From Hevea brasiliensis (taxonomy: Eukaryota; Streptophyta; Magnoliopsida; Malpighiales; Euphorbiaceae), in contig NC_079501.1 in the NCBI RefSeq assembly GCF_030052815.1, positions 88,077,796-88,141,795 on the forward strand: a stretch of DNA of 64,000 nt. The letters run 5' to 3'. The position numbers and the translations under genes are program-made. Positions 22,563 to 34,171 of this stretch are shown piece after piece (position 1 is the first letter of the stretch; each line of letters starts with the position of its first letter). The notes beneath the pieces are model-generated. The model did not search any database and was not told where the DNA came from. It saw only the letters and a list, made by a program, of their open reading frames with translations.

Positions 22563-24641
22563 TTAGACAGGAGTGGCAGAAGGATTTCCCGCTGAATTCT
22601 GAGGGGAAATGTTGTAAGGCTTTGGAGGGATTTCCAATTCTTTACTACAAGCTTCCAACATGAGCAAAACCTTGCTCATAGATGGTCTATGGGAAGGGTT
22701 TGTCTGTATGCACCACAACCCCACCAATAGCAGTCTTCTTGCAATTTCATCTTCCTCTTTGGTCCTGACAGAATATAGTCCCAAGTCATTTTCGAATTGG
22801 AGACGGTGATAGATCCAATGTGGAAAATATATTTTACTTGCATCATCTATTCTAATGTTTGCATTCGTCCTTCCACTGGCCATTTCTAAAATCAGCATCC
22901 CATAGCTATACACGTCCGACTTATGTGAAACTCTTCCAAAGCTTCTACTGTATACTTCAGGAGCAATGTACCCAATTGTCCCCCTTGCATCATCCATTGA
23001 TGTAATACATTCTTTTCTGGAGCATAGTTTAGAGAGCCCAAAATCAGCAATCTTAGGGTGAAAATTTTCATCCAAAAGGATGTTATGCGGTTTGATGTCC
23101 AAATGCAAAATTCGAGTGTTGCATCCACCATGTAGGTATTCAAGCCCTTTGGCTATTCCAATTGCAACTTCATACAAATATTTCCATTGTAGGCAGCAAC
23201 CGACTTTCCAAGTATTTCCATTGTATATGAACTTTTCAAGTGAACCATTAGCCATGAACTCATAAATAAGTGCTCGTTTATCGCCCTCAAAGCAGAACCC
23301 AAGAAGAGAAACTATATTAACATGGGAAGTCTTACTAATGCTAGCAACCTCATTGATAAATTCTTCCCCCATCCCCTTCTCTTTCAAATTGTTGTTGAGG
23401 ATCTTCACTGCCACAAGGCGACCGTCTGGTAAGCTTCCTTTGTACACAATGCCATAACCTCCTTGACCTAGTCTAGTTTTGAATGAATCTGTCATTTTCT
23501 TTACATCTGAATAGCTGTATCTTTTTGGAGCCATGGATTGTCTAATCACTCTCTCAATGTCCTGTCTGGTAACTTTCTCAATCTTCTGATGACTCTTAAT
23601 TCTCACTTTCCTAAAGAGGATAGCCATTTGATTTGAAGCTGTCATCCTTCTAAAGCCCCAAAAAGAATAAAAAATGAAAAAGAAAAGTAATAATATCCCA
23701 GCCAATGCAATGCCAATAATAATAATGCCTATCAAAGATTTCTTTGGATTTGATTCATGGCCTGCAACAATAAGTTGCGACAGATAAGCTTGAGGACTAG
23801 AAAAATTGAGACTAGAATAATACATTTGGAGGAATACTATACCTGGGGTAGTTCCAGGAGAAGGTGCATTATTCCTTGGTTGGTCTCTATGAAGGCAGAG
23901 AAAGTCATGCGTAGTTAAGTTAGATCCGCAGATCCCATCAGATTCCTGACAATTGACACACAATTCTCTATGAGCATGATATTCAACATCAAAACCTTCA
24001 CTCAGAGTTTCATCTACTGTCTTGGATCCACCATAAAGTTCCATCAGAGCCGCCTGCGAAACCGGATTTGTCAGGTGAGCTTTGCAATATTTTTCAAGGA
24101 TTGGTTTTTGAATCTTCCAGATGATTTCATTTGCATAGTAATTGTAAACATCTGTAGCTCTTGGATCGCATGTAAAGGCATAACTTAGCATTAAATCAAC
24201 CATGGGGCATTCATAGATTAATGTGAGGTTTGTAAGCGTTGAAGTGTAACCATAGCAAGGGTGCTTCAAAACAACGTCTTCGAGATTTTCAGTGTCAGCA
24301 GGACAAGCATCTTGCCGCAGGTCCCATAGCACAATCTTCATGGTATAATTTTCCTGATTTATTTTCAACACCAGGAAACGTTGCCTGCCAATTATGACAA
24401 ATGGGTATTTATTATCTAGACAGTAAAGTTTAAAAACACGGTGGCCGCAAAATTCAGGAACCTCATTTCCCCAAAAGGGGTACCCTGTTCCTTCAATGTG
24501 TCCACACTTGTATTGAGCAGACAAGCAGACGTTGAAGAGATTGCCATTGCTGCAGTAAGAAAAGGGAAAGAGAATAGACAAGAACCCCAAGTAATGGGTG
24601 AGACACAAAGAGAAGAGGAGGAGGAGACGATGTTTCTTCAT
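22563..24641 (-). CDS. LRK10L2/Lr10-like receptor kinase, intact (module 2)
   Basis: Exon 1 is 23843-24641, then an 81-bp phase-1 intron (23762-23842), then exon 2 at 22563-23761; the spliced protein is about 665 residues. Order: signal peptide, GUB_WAK_bind (SAQYKCGHIEGTGYPFWG), WAK_assoc (CVNCQESDGICGSN), transmembrane helix (GIIIIGIALAGILLLFFFIF) and kinase. Kinase motifs are [40 protein letters not shown] and GTIGYIAPEVYSR. The catalytic loop is HLD, a non-RD kinase, a class often linked to immune recognition. The intron has no stop and is a multiple of three, so retention would add 27 residues before the membrane helix. A long AT repeat sits in the 5' leader. It converges with the decayed plus-strand module 2 copy. 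Confidence 0.9.
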   Translation of the reverse strand: MKKHRLLLLFSLCLTHYLGFLSILFPFSYCSNGNLFNVCLSAQYKCGHIEGTGYPFWGNEVPEFCGHRVFKLYCLDNKYPFVIIGRQRFLVLKINQENYTMKIVLWDLRQDACPADTENLEDVVLKHPCYGYTSTLTNLTLIYECPMVDLMLSYAFTCDPRATDVYNYYANEIIWKIQKPILEKYCKAHLTNPVSQAALMELYGGSKTVDETLSEGFDVEYHAHRELCVNCQESDGICGSNLTTHDFLCLHRDQPRNNAPSPGTTPGIVFLQMYYSSLNFSSPQAYLSQLIVAGHESNPKKSLIGIIIIGIALAGILLLFFFIFYSFWGFRRMTASNQMAILFRKVRIKSHQKIEKVTRQDIERVIRQSMAPKRYSYSDVKKMTDSFKTRLGQGGYGIVYKGSLPDGRLVAVKILNNNLKEKGMGEEFINEVASISKTSHVNIVSLLGFCFEGDKRALIYEFMANGSLEKFIYNGNTWKVGCCLQWKYLYEVAIGIAKGLEYLHGGCNTRILHLDIKPHNILLDENFHPKIADFGLSKLCSRKECITSMDDARGTIGYIAPEVYSRSFGRVSHKSDVYSYGMLILEMASGRTNANIRIDDASKIYFPHWIYHRLQFENDLGLYSVRTKEEDEIARRLLLVGLWCIQTNPSHRPSMSKVLLMLEACSKELEIPPKPYNISPQNSAGNPSATPV

Positions 24642-24668
24642 TGGAAACTAAAAATCTTGTTAATGCCT

Positions 24669-24670
<2 letters not shown>

Positions 24671-24712
<42 letters not shown>
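24671..24712. repeat. (AT)n microsatellite in the LRK gene leader
   Basis: About 21 AT units start 30 bp upstream of the ATG of the minus-strand gene at 24641. The module 3 copy has only a very short AT tract here, so the repeat has expanded. Confidence 0.95.
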
Positions 24713-24715
<3 letters not shown>

Positions 24716-24934
24716 CATGTCAAGGCCAAGTACGATTATATCAATGTTTAGCAAGGCAAGCAAATGAAAAGAAAATCATATCTACTATTATTTAGTGATT
24801 CTGCGTGCATAGCCGAATGGTGAAGCAAGACAAGTAAGATGAAAACTGAGATGGGCGTCTTTTATTCAATAAGCAAGGAATTGCATTAGTAATTAGTACC
24901 CATTAGAGTAGATGATCACGATGGACTTTTTTTG

Positions 24935-25045
24935 GGATCAGATAAAGTATAATTATTCAATAATAGAAAAATTAATGCACATTTCAGAACTTCATAATCA
25001 ATATGTTTCAATTGCGAATAGATATGTCTGCCATTCGAAGCATCT
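24935..25045. other. Orphan copy of the LRK gene 3' flank
   Basis: GGATCAGATAAAGTATAATT and TTTCAGAACTTCATAATC match 22462-22555, the sequence just after the module 2 stop codon. Here it lies beyond the module 2 promoter with no gene attached. It is probably the tail of a further module lost by unequal exchange. Confidence 0.6.
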
Positions 25046-27610
25046 CGCAAGGATTTCCTCTGAATTACTGCCCATCTCAAAGTATCTCATAAGACAGATG
25101 AACAAGATTAAAAAGAAAAAAAATCTAGATTACTAATAAAATTAACTATTATGTTATTAAATCATTAATCCCTTTGGTCAAAAATTAATACGTGTTTTCC
25201 CAGGTGTACATAATTGTATAAATAATATAATGATAATAATAAGTAGAGTATAGTTTCTACATAGATTTTGTTTAAATATCAAAATTTGTGTTAATCTCAT
25301 TCAGGTATCATTCTCAATCCCCAAAAGTATTAATCACTAAAGAACTACTATTTGCAAAGGTGGGGAAAATTAAATCAAAATATTGAGATTAATCAAACCA
25401 AGTTATATCAACATCCTAATTAACAAATTAGTTCCTCATAATACTAGAATGAATCAAATCCAAGTTTAAATGAATAAAAATCTAGAATTATTCTCATAAA
25501 TGAATTCTAAAATTAAATTCAAAATAAACAAGGAAAAGAAAATAAAAACTCTGGATAATAGCAAGTTAGATGGCTCTTTGCTTCAATCTCTAGGCCTTCA
25601 ATCCTCTTTGCTTGAATTCTAGCTCAGAATTATGCACCCAAGAGTTGTTCAGTAGCCACCCCACTCCAATAGATGAACAATGGCGTTTTTATATGGCTAG
25701 ATTTGATTGGGAAAAGATGAAGAAATGCCTCTCTTTATAGGGCGTGCGCTGAGGCTGCGCCATGGCCTAGCCATGAGTTCTCTTCCATTCTCATGGCTTG
25801 GGAGTGAAAATCACGCCTAGAATGCTAAACATTGCTCCATCCACATGCCTTAAAACTTGAATTGCTATCAGGCGGAGTTAGAAAATTTTAATTGAAAACT
25901 AATTGTAATATATTAATAAAATATTTTTCATACACAATATAATAGAGTATAAAATATATAATAAATAAATATAACACATGATATTAAATTATAAAAATTA
26001 TTTATTGATTAAAAAAATTATTACAAAATTTTTATAATAAATATAAACATCAGAAAATTATATTTTTTATTATTATATAACTTCATAATATAAATTATAT
26101 TATTTAAAAAATAAAAATGAGTAGCATCAAAATGTTATGTCTATTTTTTATATAAAATTCATATATTGAAAAATCAAAAATACATATAAATCTTAAATAA
26201 CTAGATTATTTGACATAATAGTATAAGATTAAAAAAGTAATAATCAGTAAAATTAAAAAGATATAAAAAATTAGAGTTTAGAAAAATAATAAAATAAATA
26301 TATTATATAAAAATAAACTTATATTTAAGTTAATCAATTCAAAATTTGCATGAGAGTTGAGATGATTAATTTTATCTACTTGTACTATGAAAATAAAATA
26401 ATTTTTTAATTAGAATAAAATAAAAGAGAGAAAGTAAAATGAGAGGAAGATAAAAAATTTATTTATAAAAAATATTAAAGAAAAAATAAAAACAGAAAAA
26501 TTCAATCTAATTTAAAATGGTATGATAGGAAATTATTAAATTAATTATTATTTAATTTTTATTAAATAACAACTGCTAATAAAATTTAAATAATTATTTT
26601 TTAATTAAATTTTTGTACTTATTTAATAAAAAAAATTAATGTTTCAATTTAAATGATAAAATATAATTATTAAAGACCAATAAAAATTTAAGAGACTAAT
26701 TAATAAAAAATAAAAAATTATTATAATTATTTAATATTTTTTATAAATATTTATAAAGGTTAATATAAATTTTTAAATATTAATTAATAAAAAAATTTAT
26801 ATACGGCTAATGCCATTCCTAGCGCCTTGCCTCTGCTTACTACATGCATGTATGGAAAGGTAAACTCTTTAATTTAGCTTATGAATTTAATTTTTTATCT
26901 AAATTAATTTAAAAATTTAAATTTAAATTTAATTTAATTCAAAAATTAAAATATATGAATTAAATTTTTTAATTCTTAATCTAAATTCAAAAAGTAAAGT
27001 GCTTAAATTCTTTTTTTTAATTAAATTAAATTTAAATTAAAACTTATGAATTAAATTAAATTTAAATTGAAAATTTTAAATTAAATTAAATAAATTAAAA
27101 ATAAATTAAATTAAAATTTTTTAATAAATATAAGAGTGTAATTAAGTTTTAAGCCTGTATGGAAAGCATGTCGTGCTCTTCTCTTGGCCACATGTTAATT
27201 CGTTTTTGGCCTACAGTAAACAACACAGGATGATGACAAAAGATGGCATAAAAATGCAAAGAAAATAATAATAATAATAATAATGATAATAATAACATAT
27301 AAAAATATTAAAATTTAATAAAATTAATAAATATAACTAATTAATATAAAATAAAAATAATTAATTAACATAAAAATACTATAAAATTTATAAAATTATT
27401 CATAATATTAATAAAATATTTTATAAAAATCTCATTAGCATTTGATTGATTTTTATCCCATCAAATATTCCAAAACCTAAGTTTTCACTTGTCCCAAAGC
27501 AAAAGAATATCAATATCACAATGTGAATAAAACAAAACAAAAAATAATTCTATAATATCAATGTACTCAAGACAAGTCCAAACACAGAGAAGTCAATCTC
27601 TATCCAAATA
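25046..27610. other. AT-rich spacer with a GC-richer patch
   Basis: No gene is recognised. A GC-richer patch near 25550-25880 (GGCGTGCGCTGAGGCTGCGC) may be part of an unidentified transposon. The stretch 25900-27170 is extremely AT-rich, with a short AAT repeat near 27268-27295. Confidence 0.5.
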
Positions 27611-27623
27611 CCAATGCTAAGTG

Positions 27624-27836
27624 TATTAGTGAAACTACGTAACCACTGTTCCGATATACTCTGCATTATTATCTTTGTTGTAATCTTGTAGATCTTTTGG
27701 TTATCTTTCTGTTATAGCTATTTTTAGGATTTAGAAATATTATATAAAGCAATGTAATCTCTGTATTTAAAAAATCAAGATACAATTCTTCTAAGCCTCA
27801 AATACTTTTCTTCTTCTGTTTCTCTTGGTTTTTACA
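27624..27836 (+). repeat. 5' LTR of the copia element
   Basis: The LTR runs from TATTAGTGAAAC to GGTTTTTACA. It lacks the canonical TG start because the target duplication ends just before TATTAG. It contains TATATAAAG, a likely promoter TATA box, and AATGTAATCTC downstream. Confidence 0.93.
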
Positions 27837-27849
27837 TGGTATCAGAGCC

Positions 27850-29271
27850 ATGGCCAATACACCTTCCTTGACTCCTCCTATCCCATCATTACCTACATCT
27901 GTCATATCTACTACACCTTCCTTGACTCCTTCTATCCCATCATTACCTACCTCTCTCGTATCTACTACAAATCATTCTTTTTCAGTCAAATTAACCCCCA
28001 AGAATTATTTAGCTTGGAAGACACAATTTCGCCCAATTCTAAACTATCAAAATCTTCAAGGAATCATTGATGGTACTGTGCCAGCACCACCATCTACAAA
28101 GCCTTCTGCTGCTGATCCTTTAATTATGGAACCCAATCCAGACTATGATATCTGGTTTCGCAAAGACCAAATGTTACTATCTTGGATTTTTGCGTCGCTT
28201 ACGGAAGAAATTTTCCCGTATGTGATTGGTCTTAACTCTTCTCGAGAGGTTTGGAAAGCATTAGAACAATCCTTTGGTGCTTTATCCCAAAATCGACAAC
28301 TGCAATTACATATTGAACTTCAATCTCTCAAGAAAGATGATTTAACTGTTTCTCAATTTCTCAACAAAGCCAAAGCCTTGGCTGATGAGCTTTCTGCTGC
28401 CGGGAAACCTCTCTCCCCTGCCGAATTTAATGCTATCATTTATCGCAACATTGGAGCTGATTACCATTCCATTATTACATCTCTAAATATCAGGCCAGAA
28501 CCTGTCTCCTTTTATGAATTACATGGTCAGTTGGTTGCACATGAAGTTCTTCTTCAAAGTCTCTCATATCCACAAGCAAATATGGTTGTTCGAAACTCCT
28601 CTGCTTCTCCTTTCTCTAATACATCAGATGCAACAAATCGGAATCGTAATAATGGTGGTAATCGTAATAATCAATCTGGAGGTAATAGGCCAAGGGGGCC
28701 TTGTCAAATCTGTAATGGCAGAAACCATACTGCCAATGTTTGTCGTCGGCGTTTTCAACGGAATTATTCTGGACAATCGGGGCAGTTTGTTCAAAGTCAG
28801 CCTCGTCCTTATCAGGCTCGACCTTTTAATCCTCAGGCAAATTATGTTGCGGCTCCATCTCTTCTACCGCAGCAGCCGCAAACATGGTATCCAGACACTG
28901 CTGCTAATTATCATATTACTCCAGATTTGCAATCACTGAGCACATATAGTGATTATAATGGCAATGATAATCTGCAAGTAGGTAATGGTAATGGTTTACA
29001 GATTGCTCATACTGGTAACGCAACTCTTCCTTCTGCATCTGGTTCCTTTCGTTTGTTTAATGTCCTTCATGTTCCTCAAATTATTAAACCTTTACTATCT
29101 GTTCAAAAATTTACCAATGATAATTCCTGTTTTTTTGAGTTTTGGCCTACTTTTTTTGCTGTGAAGGACCAACGCACGAGGAAGGTACTGATGCAAGGAC
29201 CCAGTGAAGATGGAGTGTATGCATTAAGATTTTCAAAACAAGCCATGATCTCTGATACCCACCATGGATGA
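27850..29271 (+). CDS. copia gag and protease region
   Basis: An open frame of 473 codons starts directly after the primer binding site. It begins with a short internal repeat (TPSLTPPIPSLPTS and a near copy), then the UBN2/gag-like body (NYLAWKTQFRPIL, LNSSREVWKALEQSFG, RQLQLHIELQSLKK) and the zinc knuckle CQICNGRNHTANVC (28702-28743). The protease region reads WYPDTAANYHIT; the usual DTG/DSG catalytic triplet is DTA here. The frame ends at 29271, where the GAG-pre-integrase segment continues in another frame. Confidence 0.9.
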   Translation: MANTPSLTPPIPSLPTSVISTTPSLTPSIPSLPTSLVSTTNHSFSVKLTPKNYLAWKTQFRPILNYQNLQGIIDGTVPAPPSTKPSAADPLIMEPNPDYDIWFRKDQMLLSWIFASLTEEIFPYVIGLNSSREVWKALEQSFGALSQNRQLQLHIELQSLKKDDLTVSQFLNKAKALADELSAAGKPLSPAEFNAIIYRNIGADYHSIITSLNIRPEPVSFYELHGQLVAHEVLLQSLSYPQANMVVRNSSASPFSNTSDATNRNRNNGGNRNNQSGGNRPRGPCQICNGRNHTANVCRRRFQRNYSGQSGQFVQSQPRPYQARPFNPQANYVAAPSLLPQQPQTWYPDTAANYHITPDLQSLSTYSDYNGNDNLQVGNGNGLQIAHTGNATLPSASGSFRLFNVLHVPQIIKPLLSVQKFTNDNSCFFEFWPTFFAVKDQRTRKVLMQGPSEDGVYALRFSKQAMISDTHHG

Positions 29272-31990
29272 TTGGCATGTCCGTTTAGGTCATCCGAATC
29301 GTGACAAGTTATCTGCTTTAGTTAAATCAAATTTACTTTCTAGTTCTTCAAGTAATTTAAAGCCTTGTTCTAGTTGTTTGTTAGGGAAACTTTCTCGTAT
29401 TCCTTTGGTTTCTGTGGAACATAAAAGTTCTTCTCCATTTCAAATAATACATTCGGATGTTTGGGGTCCCTCGTTAAATCCTTTCATGGTCATTCTTATT
29501 TTGTTCTATTTGTTGATGATTATACACGTTTCACATGGGTTTATTTCTTGAAAAATAAGAGTGATGTTTATAATACCTTTCTTCAATTTGAGCAAATGGT
29601 TATTCATCAATTTAATACCAAAATTCGTGCTTTTCATTCTGATTGGGGTGGTGAGTATCAAAAATTGAATAAATACTTCACCTCTAATGGTATTATTCAT
29701 CGCATTGCTTGTCCTTATACCCATGAGCAAACGGTATTGCGAGCGGAAAATTCGGCATTTGGTTGATACTACTCTTACTCTTTTGGCTCATGCCAACTTG
29801 CCCAAACGTTTTTGGAATTTTGCTTTAGAGCAAAGTGCTATGTTAATCAATGTTCTTCCTAGCCATGTCATTCAACAAAAATCACCATATCAAATGTTAC
29901 ATCTTCAGAATCCAAAATATTCAGTTTTTAAACCTTTTGGTTGTGCTATATTTCCTTTGTTGCGTCCCTATAATAAAAATAAATTTTCTTTTCGTTACTG
30001 TTCAATGTGTCAATCTAGGCTTAAGTCCTAATCATTGTGCTTTTCGTTGTCTTGATGTTAAAAATAATAGAGTCTATTTAGCTAGGCATGTCAAACTTCA
30101 TGAGACTATTTTTCCATATGCCGATTTATCTTCTTCCATTCTGTTCCACGTCTATTCAAGAACCATGGCTTAATATTACTAGTGCTGCACTTCCTTCACA
30201 AGTCTTGGCATCAGTATCCTCTTCAGGTAATGTTTCTTCACCTTTATCTTCCCCTTCACAAATCATAACTCCAACCTCTCACCCACATGCACCCACCTTG
30301 CCATCATCTCCAATTCTTACCCGGACTCCTCAAACCCAATTACCAGTTGACACTTCACCCACTAATGTCGGCCTAAGTCTTATACCTCTTGTTACTCGAA
30401 CCCGTCACACCACCAGTAACTCAGCCAATTAGAACACATCCTATGCTCCTACGACCCAACCCAAAACCAAAGAAATTTGCCTATGTCATCAACACAAAAC
30501 CAAACTATTTAGTGACTGAACCTAACACAGTTAAACAAGCTATACCATATGCAGAATGGAGGGTAGCGATGCAGGATGAGCTTTCTGCTCTTACTCAAAA
30601 TCAGACTTGGTCTTTGGTTCCCCGACCATTGAACAAGAATGTTATTGGCAATCGGTGGATTTTTCGAATTAAACGGCATGCTGATGGAACCATTGATCGT
30701 TACAAGGCTCGTTTGGTAGCCAAAGGGTATTCCCAGCAGTGTGGTATTGATTACCAAGAAACCTTTTCTCCGGTAATTAAATTTACAACGGTCCGGACGA
30801 TACTTTCTCTTGCTGTTTCTTCACATTGGTCCATTAAACAGATTGACATATCCAATGCTTTTCTTCATGGCTTTCTTCATGACGAGGTATATATGGAGCA
30901 GCCCACAGGTTTTACAAATTCGTCGTTTCCTGATCATGTTTGTAAGCTTCAACGGTCTTTATATGGGTTAAAGCGGGCCCTCGTCAATGGTTTATGCGTT
31001 AACTACCTTTCTTCTCTCATTGGGGTTCAAGCACTCCAAAGCTGATAATTCTCTTTTTTATTTATGTCGTGGTTCCTTGAAGTTTTTTATTTTGATTTAT
31101 GTGGACGACATAATTCTAACTTGTTCCAATTCCAATGAGTTACAGAACGTACTTCAACAATTGGGTTCTGTGTTTCCTGTGAAGGACTTGGGTGACTTGC
31201 ATTATTTTTTGGGCATTCAAGTCAGCCGGATTAATGATGGTTTACTGTTATCTCAAGAGAAATATCTTGAAGGCATTCTTAGTAATCATAATATGGCTGC
31301 TGCAAAACCATTTTCTACTCCTATGCCGACAACTCCGAATCTTAGTAAGTTGATGGGTAAAAAAATGTCTGATGCCACATGTTATCGACAGGTCCTCGGT
31401 GCTTTACAGTATATGACTTTGACGAGACCTGATATTGCTTTCTCCGTCAACAAATTGGCACAATTCATGCACTCTCCACGCCTTACATTGGCGGTCGTTA
31501 AGAGATTGCTTCGATACTTGCGGGGAACAAGTAAATATGGGTTATTTATAACACCTAGTGCTGATTTTCACTTCCATTGTTTTTCGGATAGTGATTGGGG
31601 AGGCTGTCCGGATGATCGTCGTTCCACTGGTGGCTATTTGATTTATTTTGGCAAAAATTTAGTTTCCTGGTCCTCTAAAAAGCAACCAACTGTTGCCCGA
31701 TCGTCAACTGAAAGTGAATATAAAGCTTTAGCTAATGCTGCAGCTGAGGCTTTATGACTACGTTCTCTGTTATGTGAAATTGGTTATGGCCATAAGTTAT
31801 CAATTTCATTATGGTGTGATAATATTGGGGCAGTCTACTTGTCGTCTAATCCTGTTCTTCATTCCAGAACAAAACATGTGGCCCTTGACTATCATTTTGT
31901 TAGAGAACAAGTTCAAAATGGCACAATTACTATTCGCTTTATAAGCTCACGATCGGATAGCAGATATTCTTACAAAGCCATTGGCAAAGG
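29264..31990 (+). pseudogene. copia pol region broken by frameshifts
   Basis: Recognisable pieces appear in changing frames: pre-integrase WHVRLGHPN (29273), integrase DVWGPS, VDDYTRFTW and FHSDWGGEY (29460-29660), ERKIRHLVDTTLTLLAHA (about 29745), reverse transcriptase from YAEWRVAMQDE to LYGLKRA (30548-30980), YVDDIILT (31098) and RNase H SSTESEYKALANAAAEA ending in TGA at 31755-31757 where the family has Trp. I see shifts near 29265, 29480, 29745, 30010, 30150, 30400 and 30985. The element cannot make its own full pol product. Confidence 0.9.
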
Positions 31991-32056
31991 GACCATTTCT
32001 TTTTCTTCGTGACAAGCTTCGGCTCCGAACTCTTCCACCATCAGCTTGAGGGAGGG

Positions 32057-32269
32057 TATTAGTGAAACTACGTAACCACCGTTCCGATATACTCTGCATT
32101 ATTATCTTTGTTGTAATCTTGTAGATCTTTTGGTTATCTTTCTGTTATAGCTATTTTTAGGATTTAGAAATATTATATAAAGCAATGTAATCTCTGAATT
32201 TAAAAAATCAAGATACAATTCTTCTAAGCCTCAAATACTTTTCTTCTTCTGTTTCTCTTGGTTTTTACA
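32057..32269 (+). repeat. 3' LTR of the copia element
   Basis: This LTR differs from the 5' LTR by two substitutions (CCACTG/CCACCG and CTGTATT/CTGAATT). It follows the polypurine tract and precedes the AAGTG duplication. Confidence 0.93.
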
Positions 32270-32647
32270 AAGTGAATAGATTTCGATTTAAATTAATAAA
32301 TTAAATTAAATTTAATTTAATTATTTTTATAAAAATAAAATAAATTTAACCGAATCGATATATATATATATATATGAAACCCATGATTTTTTAATTTTGA
32401 TTTTTAAATTTTTTTTTATATTTTTGTTATTGAGATTTAATATTGAAAATATAAAATATTGTAAAATTTAGTTTGATTAGTTTAAAATAGAACCGAACCG
32501 ATATTATCAATTTGGTTTAGTTCAATTCCCTCTTAATGATTGGTTTAGTTCAATTTTCAAAATTTTTAATTTTTGATTTTCGATTTTTAATTTTCAATTT
32601 TATTAGTTAAAAACTGAACCGACTATTTGCACACTGCTACCAATGCC

Positions 32648-33620
32648 TAAAGACAAACCCCACAAACTAAACATTTCAAACTTGCTCATCTCAAACATGA
32701 TCTCATATCTTTAATAGCTATGCTGCTTCCTTTGGATTTTAATAAACCAACTCAGCTCAAATATTCAACCCAACATGCAAACTTTATCAGCCATTTCCAT
32801 TAGTGCAAGCAATATACCCTAGAGATCAATAAGACTTCACAGACTCAAGAACTAAGAATGAATGTTAAGCAACAAAAATGATAATTATGGTAACACACAT
32901 GAAAATAAATCAACTAAAATAAAATAGACCAAACTAGAACAATGAAACTCAATATTCCTTCCATTATCTCCTCCTCTTTTCATTTTCAAACTTTCAGAAC
33001 AGCTTATATATTTTGCTACTCTTCTTTAAGTCATCAATTGCCTTTTTATATAAAAACCAACATTGGTCATGAATACATCCGATTACTCAGCAAATCACAT
33101 ACTCAAAGTGTTTAGTATGCTCATAATTTAAGTCTTTGTTGAGTATAAAAGACAATTATAGGACTCGTGAATGATTATAAATACTAAACAACTCGAAACA
33201 GTAGAGTACATTGTTTTTTTTTTTCTTTTATTGTTCAATTCTTTCTTTAAAAAAAATTCAAAGTAACAATAGATTAATAATATTTTTTTACTTTTCACTT
33301 ATTAATTTTTTTTATTTTAATTAATTATCTCTTATAAAATTTTACATTTAATTAAAGTTAAATATAAATAGGATTAGAAATTTTAAATTTATATGAACGC
33401 TAAAATTAAAAATTTTAAATTTATATGAGCGCTGAAATTAAAAATTTTAATTTGAAGAATGAGTGATATTTTTGACAAACTCAATATTTCCTCTACTCTT
33501 TTATACATTTTTATATATTATAAATAGAAAATTATAGATTATAAATAAATTATAGATATAGATATAGATTATAAAAAAAAAATCAGTTAATCTGGGCACA
33601 TTTATTTGTAATTTTCCCAA
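32648..33620. other. AT-rich spacer before module 3
   Basis: No coding signal. It contains a near-direct repeat of about 35 bp at 33380-33440 (AAATTTTAAATTTATATGA motifs). Confidence 0.5.
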
Positions 33621-33990
33621 ATAAATGTTTACGGACTCAATGGCATAAGATGGAAAAATTTAGCGGCAAAATTTTTTAAAATTGTAAATTATGTTTGATA
33701 ATTCAAAATTATATGCACTTGCATTATTTTTTCTTCTCCAAGTTATTTTCACCGGCAAGGAAAAAGCAAAGAAACAGAGAGCTCATTGACCCGTCTACTT
33801 TTCTTCCTCATGCATCATCTTCTTCATTGCCTCATTGAAACACTTAAAAGGAAAGAACCTTATCGACTGTGGAGCTATGGTTAGATTCTGAATCCATTTT
33901 CTCTGATGTCTGTATTGGCCAAGGTGGAAATCAGGTGACCTTGGGGAATTCAGAAATTTAAAGGTTCTGAAAGCTTTATTCATTAGGTGA
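33621..33990 (+). other. Duplicated 5'-UTR-like segment (module 3)
   Basis: Diverged copy of 20121-20450 with the same CT/GAA-rich leader and a donor-like CATTAG|GTGAGT near 33987. It also holds an extra stretch near 33897-33935 not present in module 2. Confidence 0.4.
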
Positions 33991-34171
33991 GTATACAAGG
34001 ATCATTTGATCTTTAATTTGCTTCATGCATTTTAATCATAAATTGTTTTTGGTAATTAGGAAGTTAATGGTAATTTTGACAAAGGGTTATATTGAGATTT
34101 TGAAGACAGGGTTTCGGATTGTTGCATGCATGAGAGAAGTGGAAAATTTGCTGTGGATTTGAGAATCTTAA

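Larger units (their letters stand above)
27619..32274 (+). mobile_element. Full-length Ty1/copia retrotransposon (frameshifted)
   Basis: Two 213-bp LTRs (27624-27836 and 32057-32269) differ at only two positions. A perfect 5-bp target duplication, AAGTG, lies at 27619-27623 and 32270-32274. The primer binding site TGGTATCAGAGCC (initiator Met tRNA type) follows the 5' LTR, and a polypurine tract GAGGGAGGG precedes the 3' LTR. The domain order is gag, protease, integrase, reverse transcriptase, RNase H, which is copia order. The near-identical LTRs mean a recent insertion, yet the pol region has many frame breaks. Confidence 0.97.
27611..32647. mobile_element. GGTTCGG-type MITE-like repeat split by the copia element
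   Basis: Sequence at 32275-32639 is rich in AACCGAA/TTCGGTT-like motifs and ends CCGACTATTTGCACACTGCTA, like the ends of the dispersed repeats at 48662 and 58132. CCAATGCT at 27611 and CCAATGCC at 32640 may be an 8-bp target duplication around it. If so, the copia element landed a few bases inside its left end. Confidence 0.45.

Noticed and set aside
24441..24767. Plus-strand open frame over the LRK promoter and AT tract
   Set aside because: It runs antisense to the signal-peptide exon and through a microsatellite.
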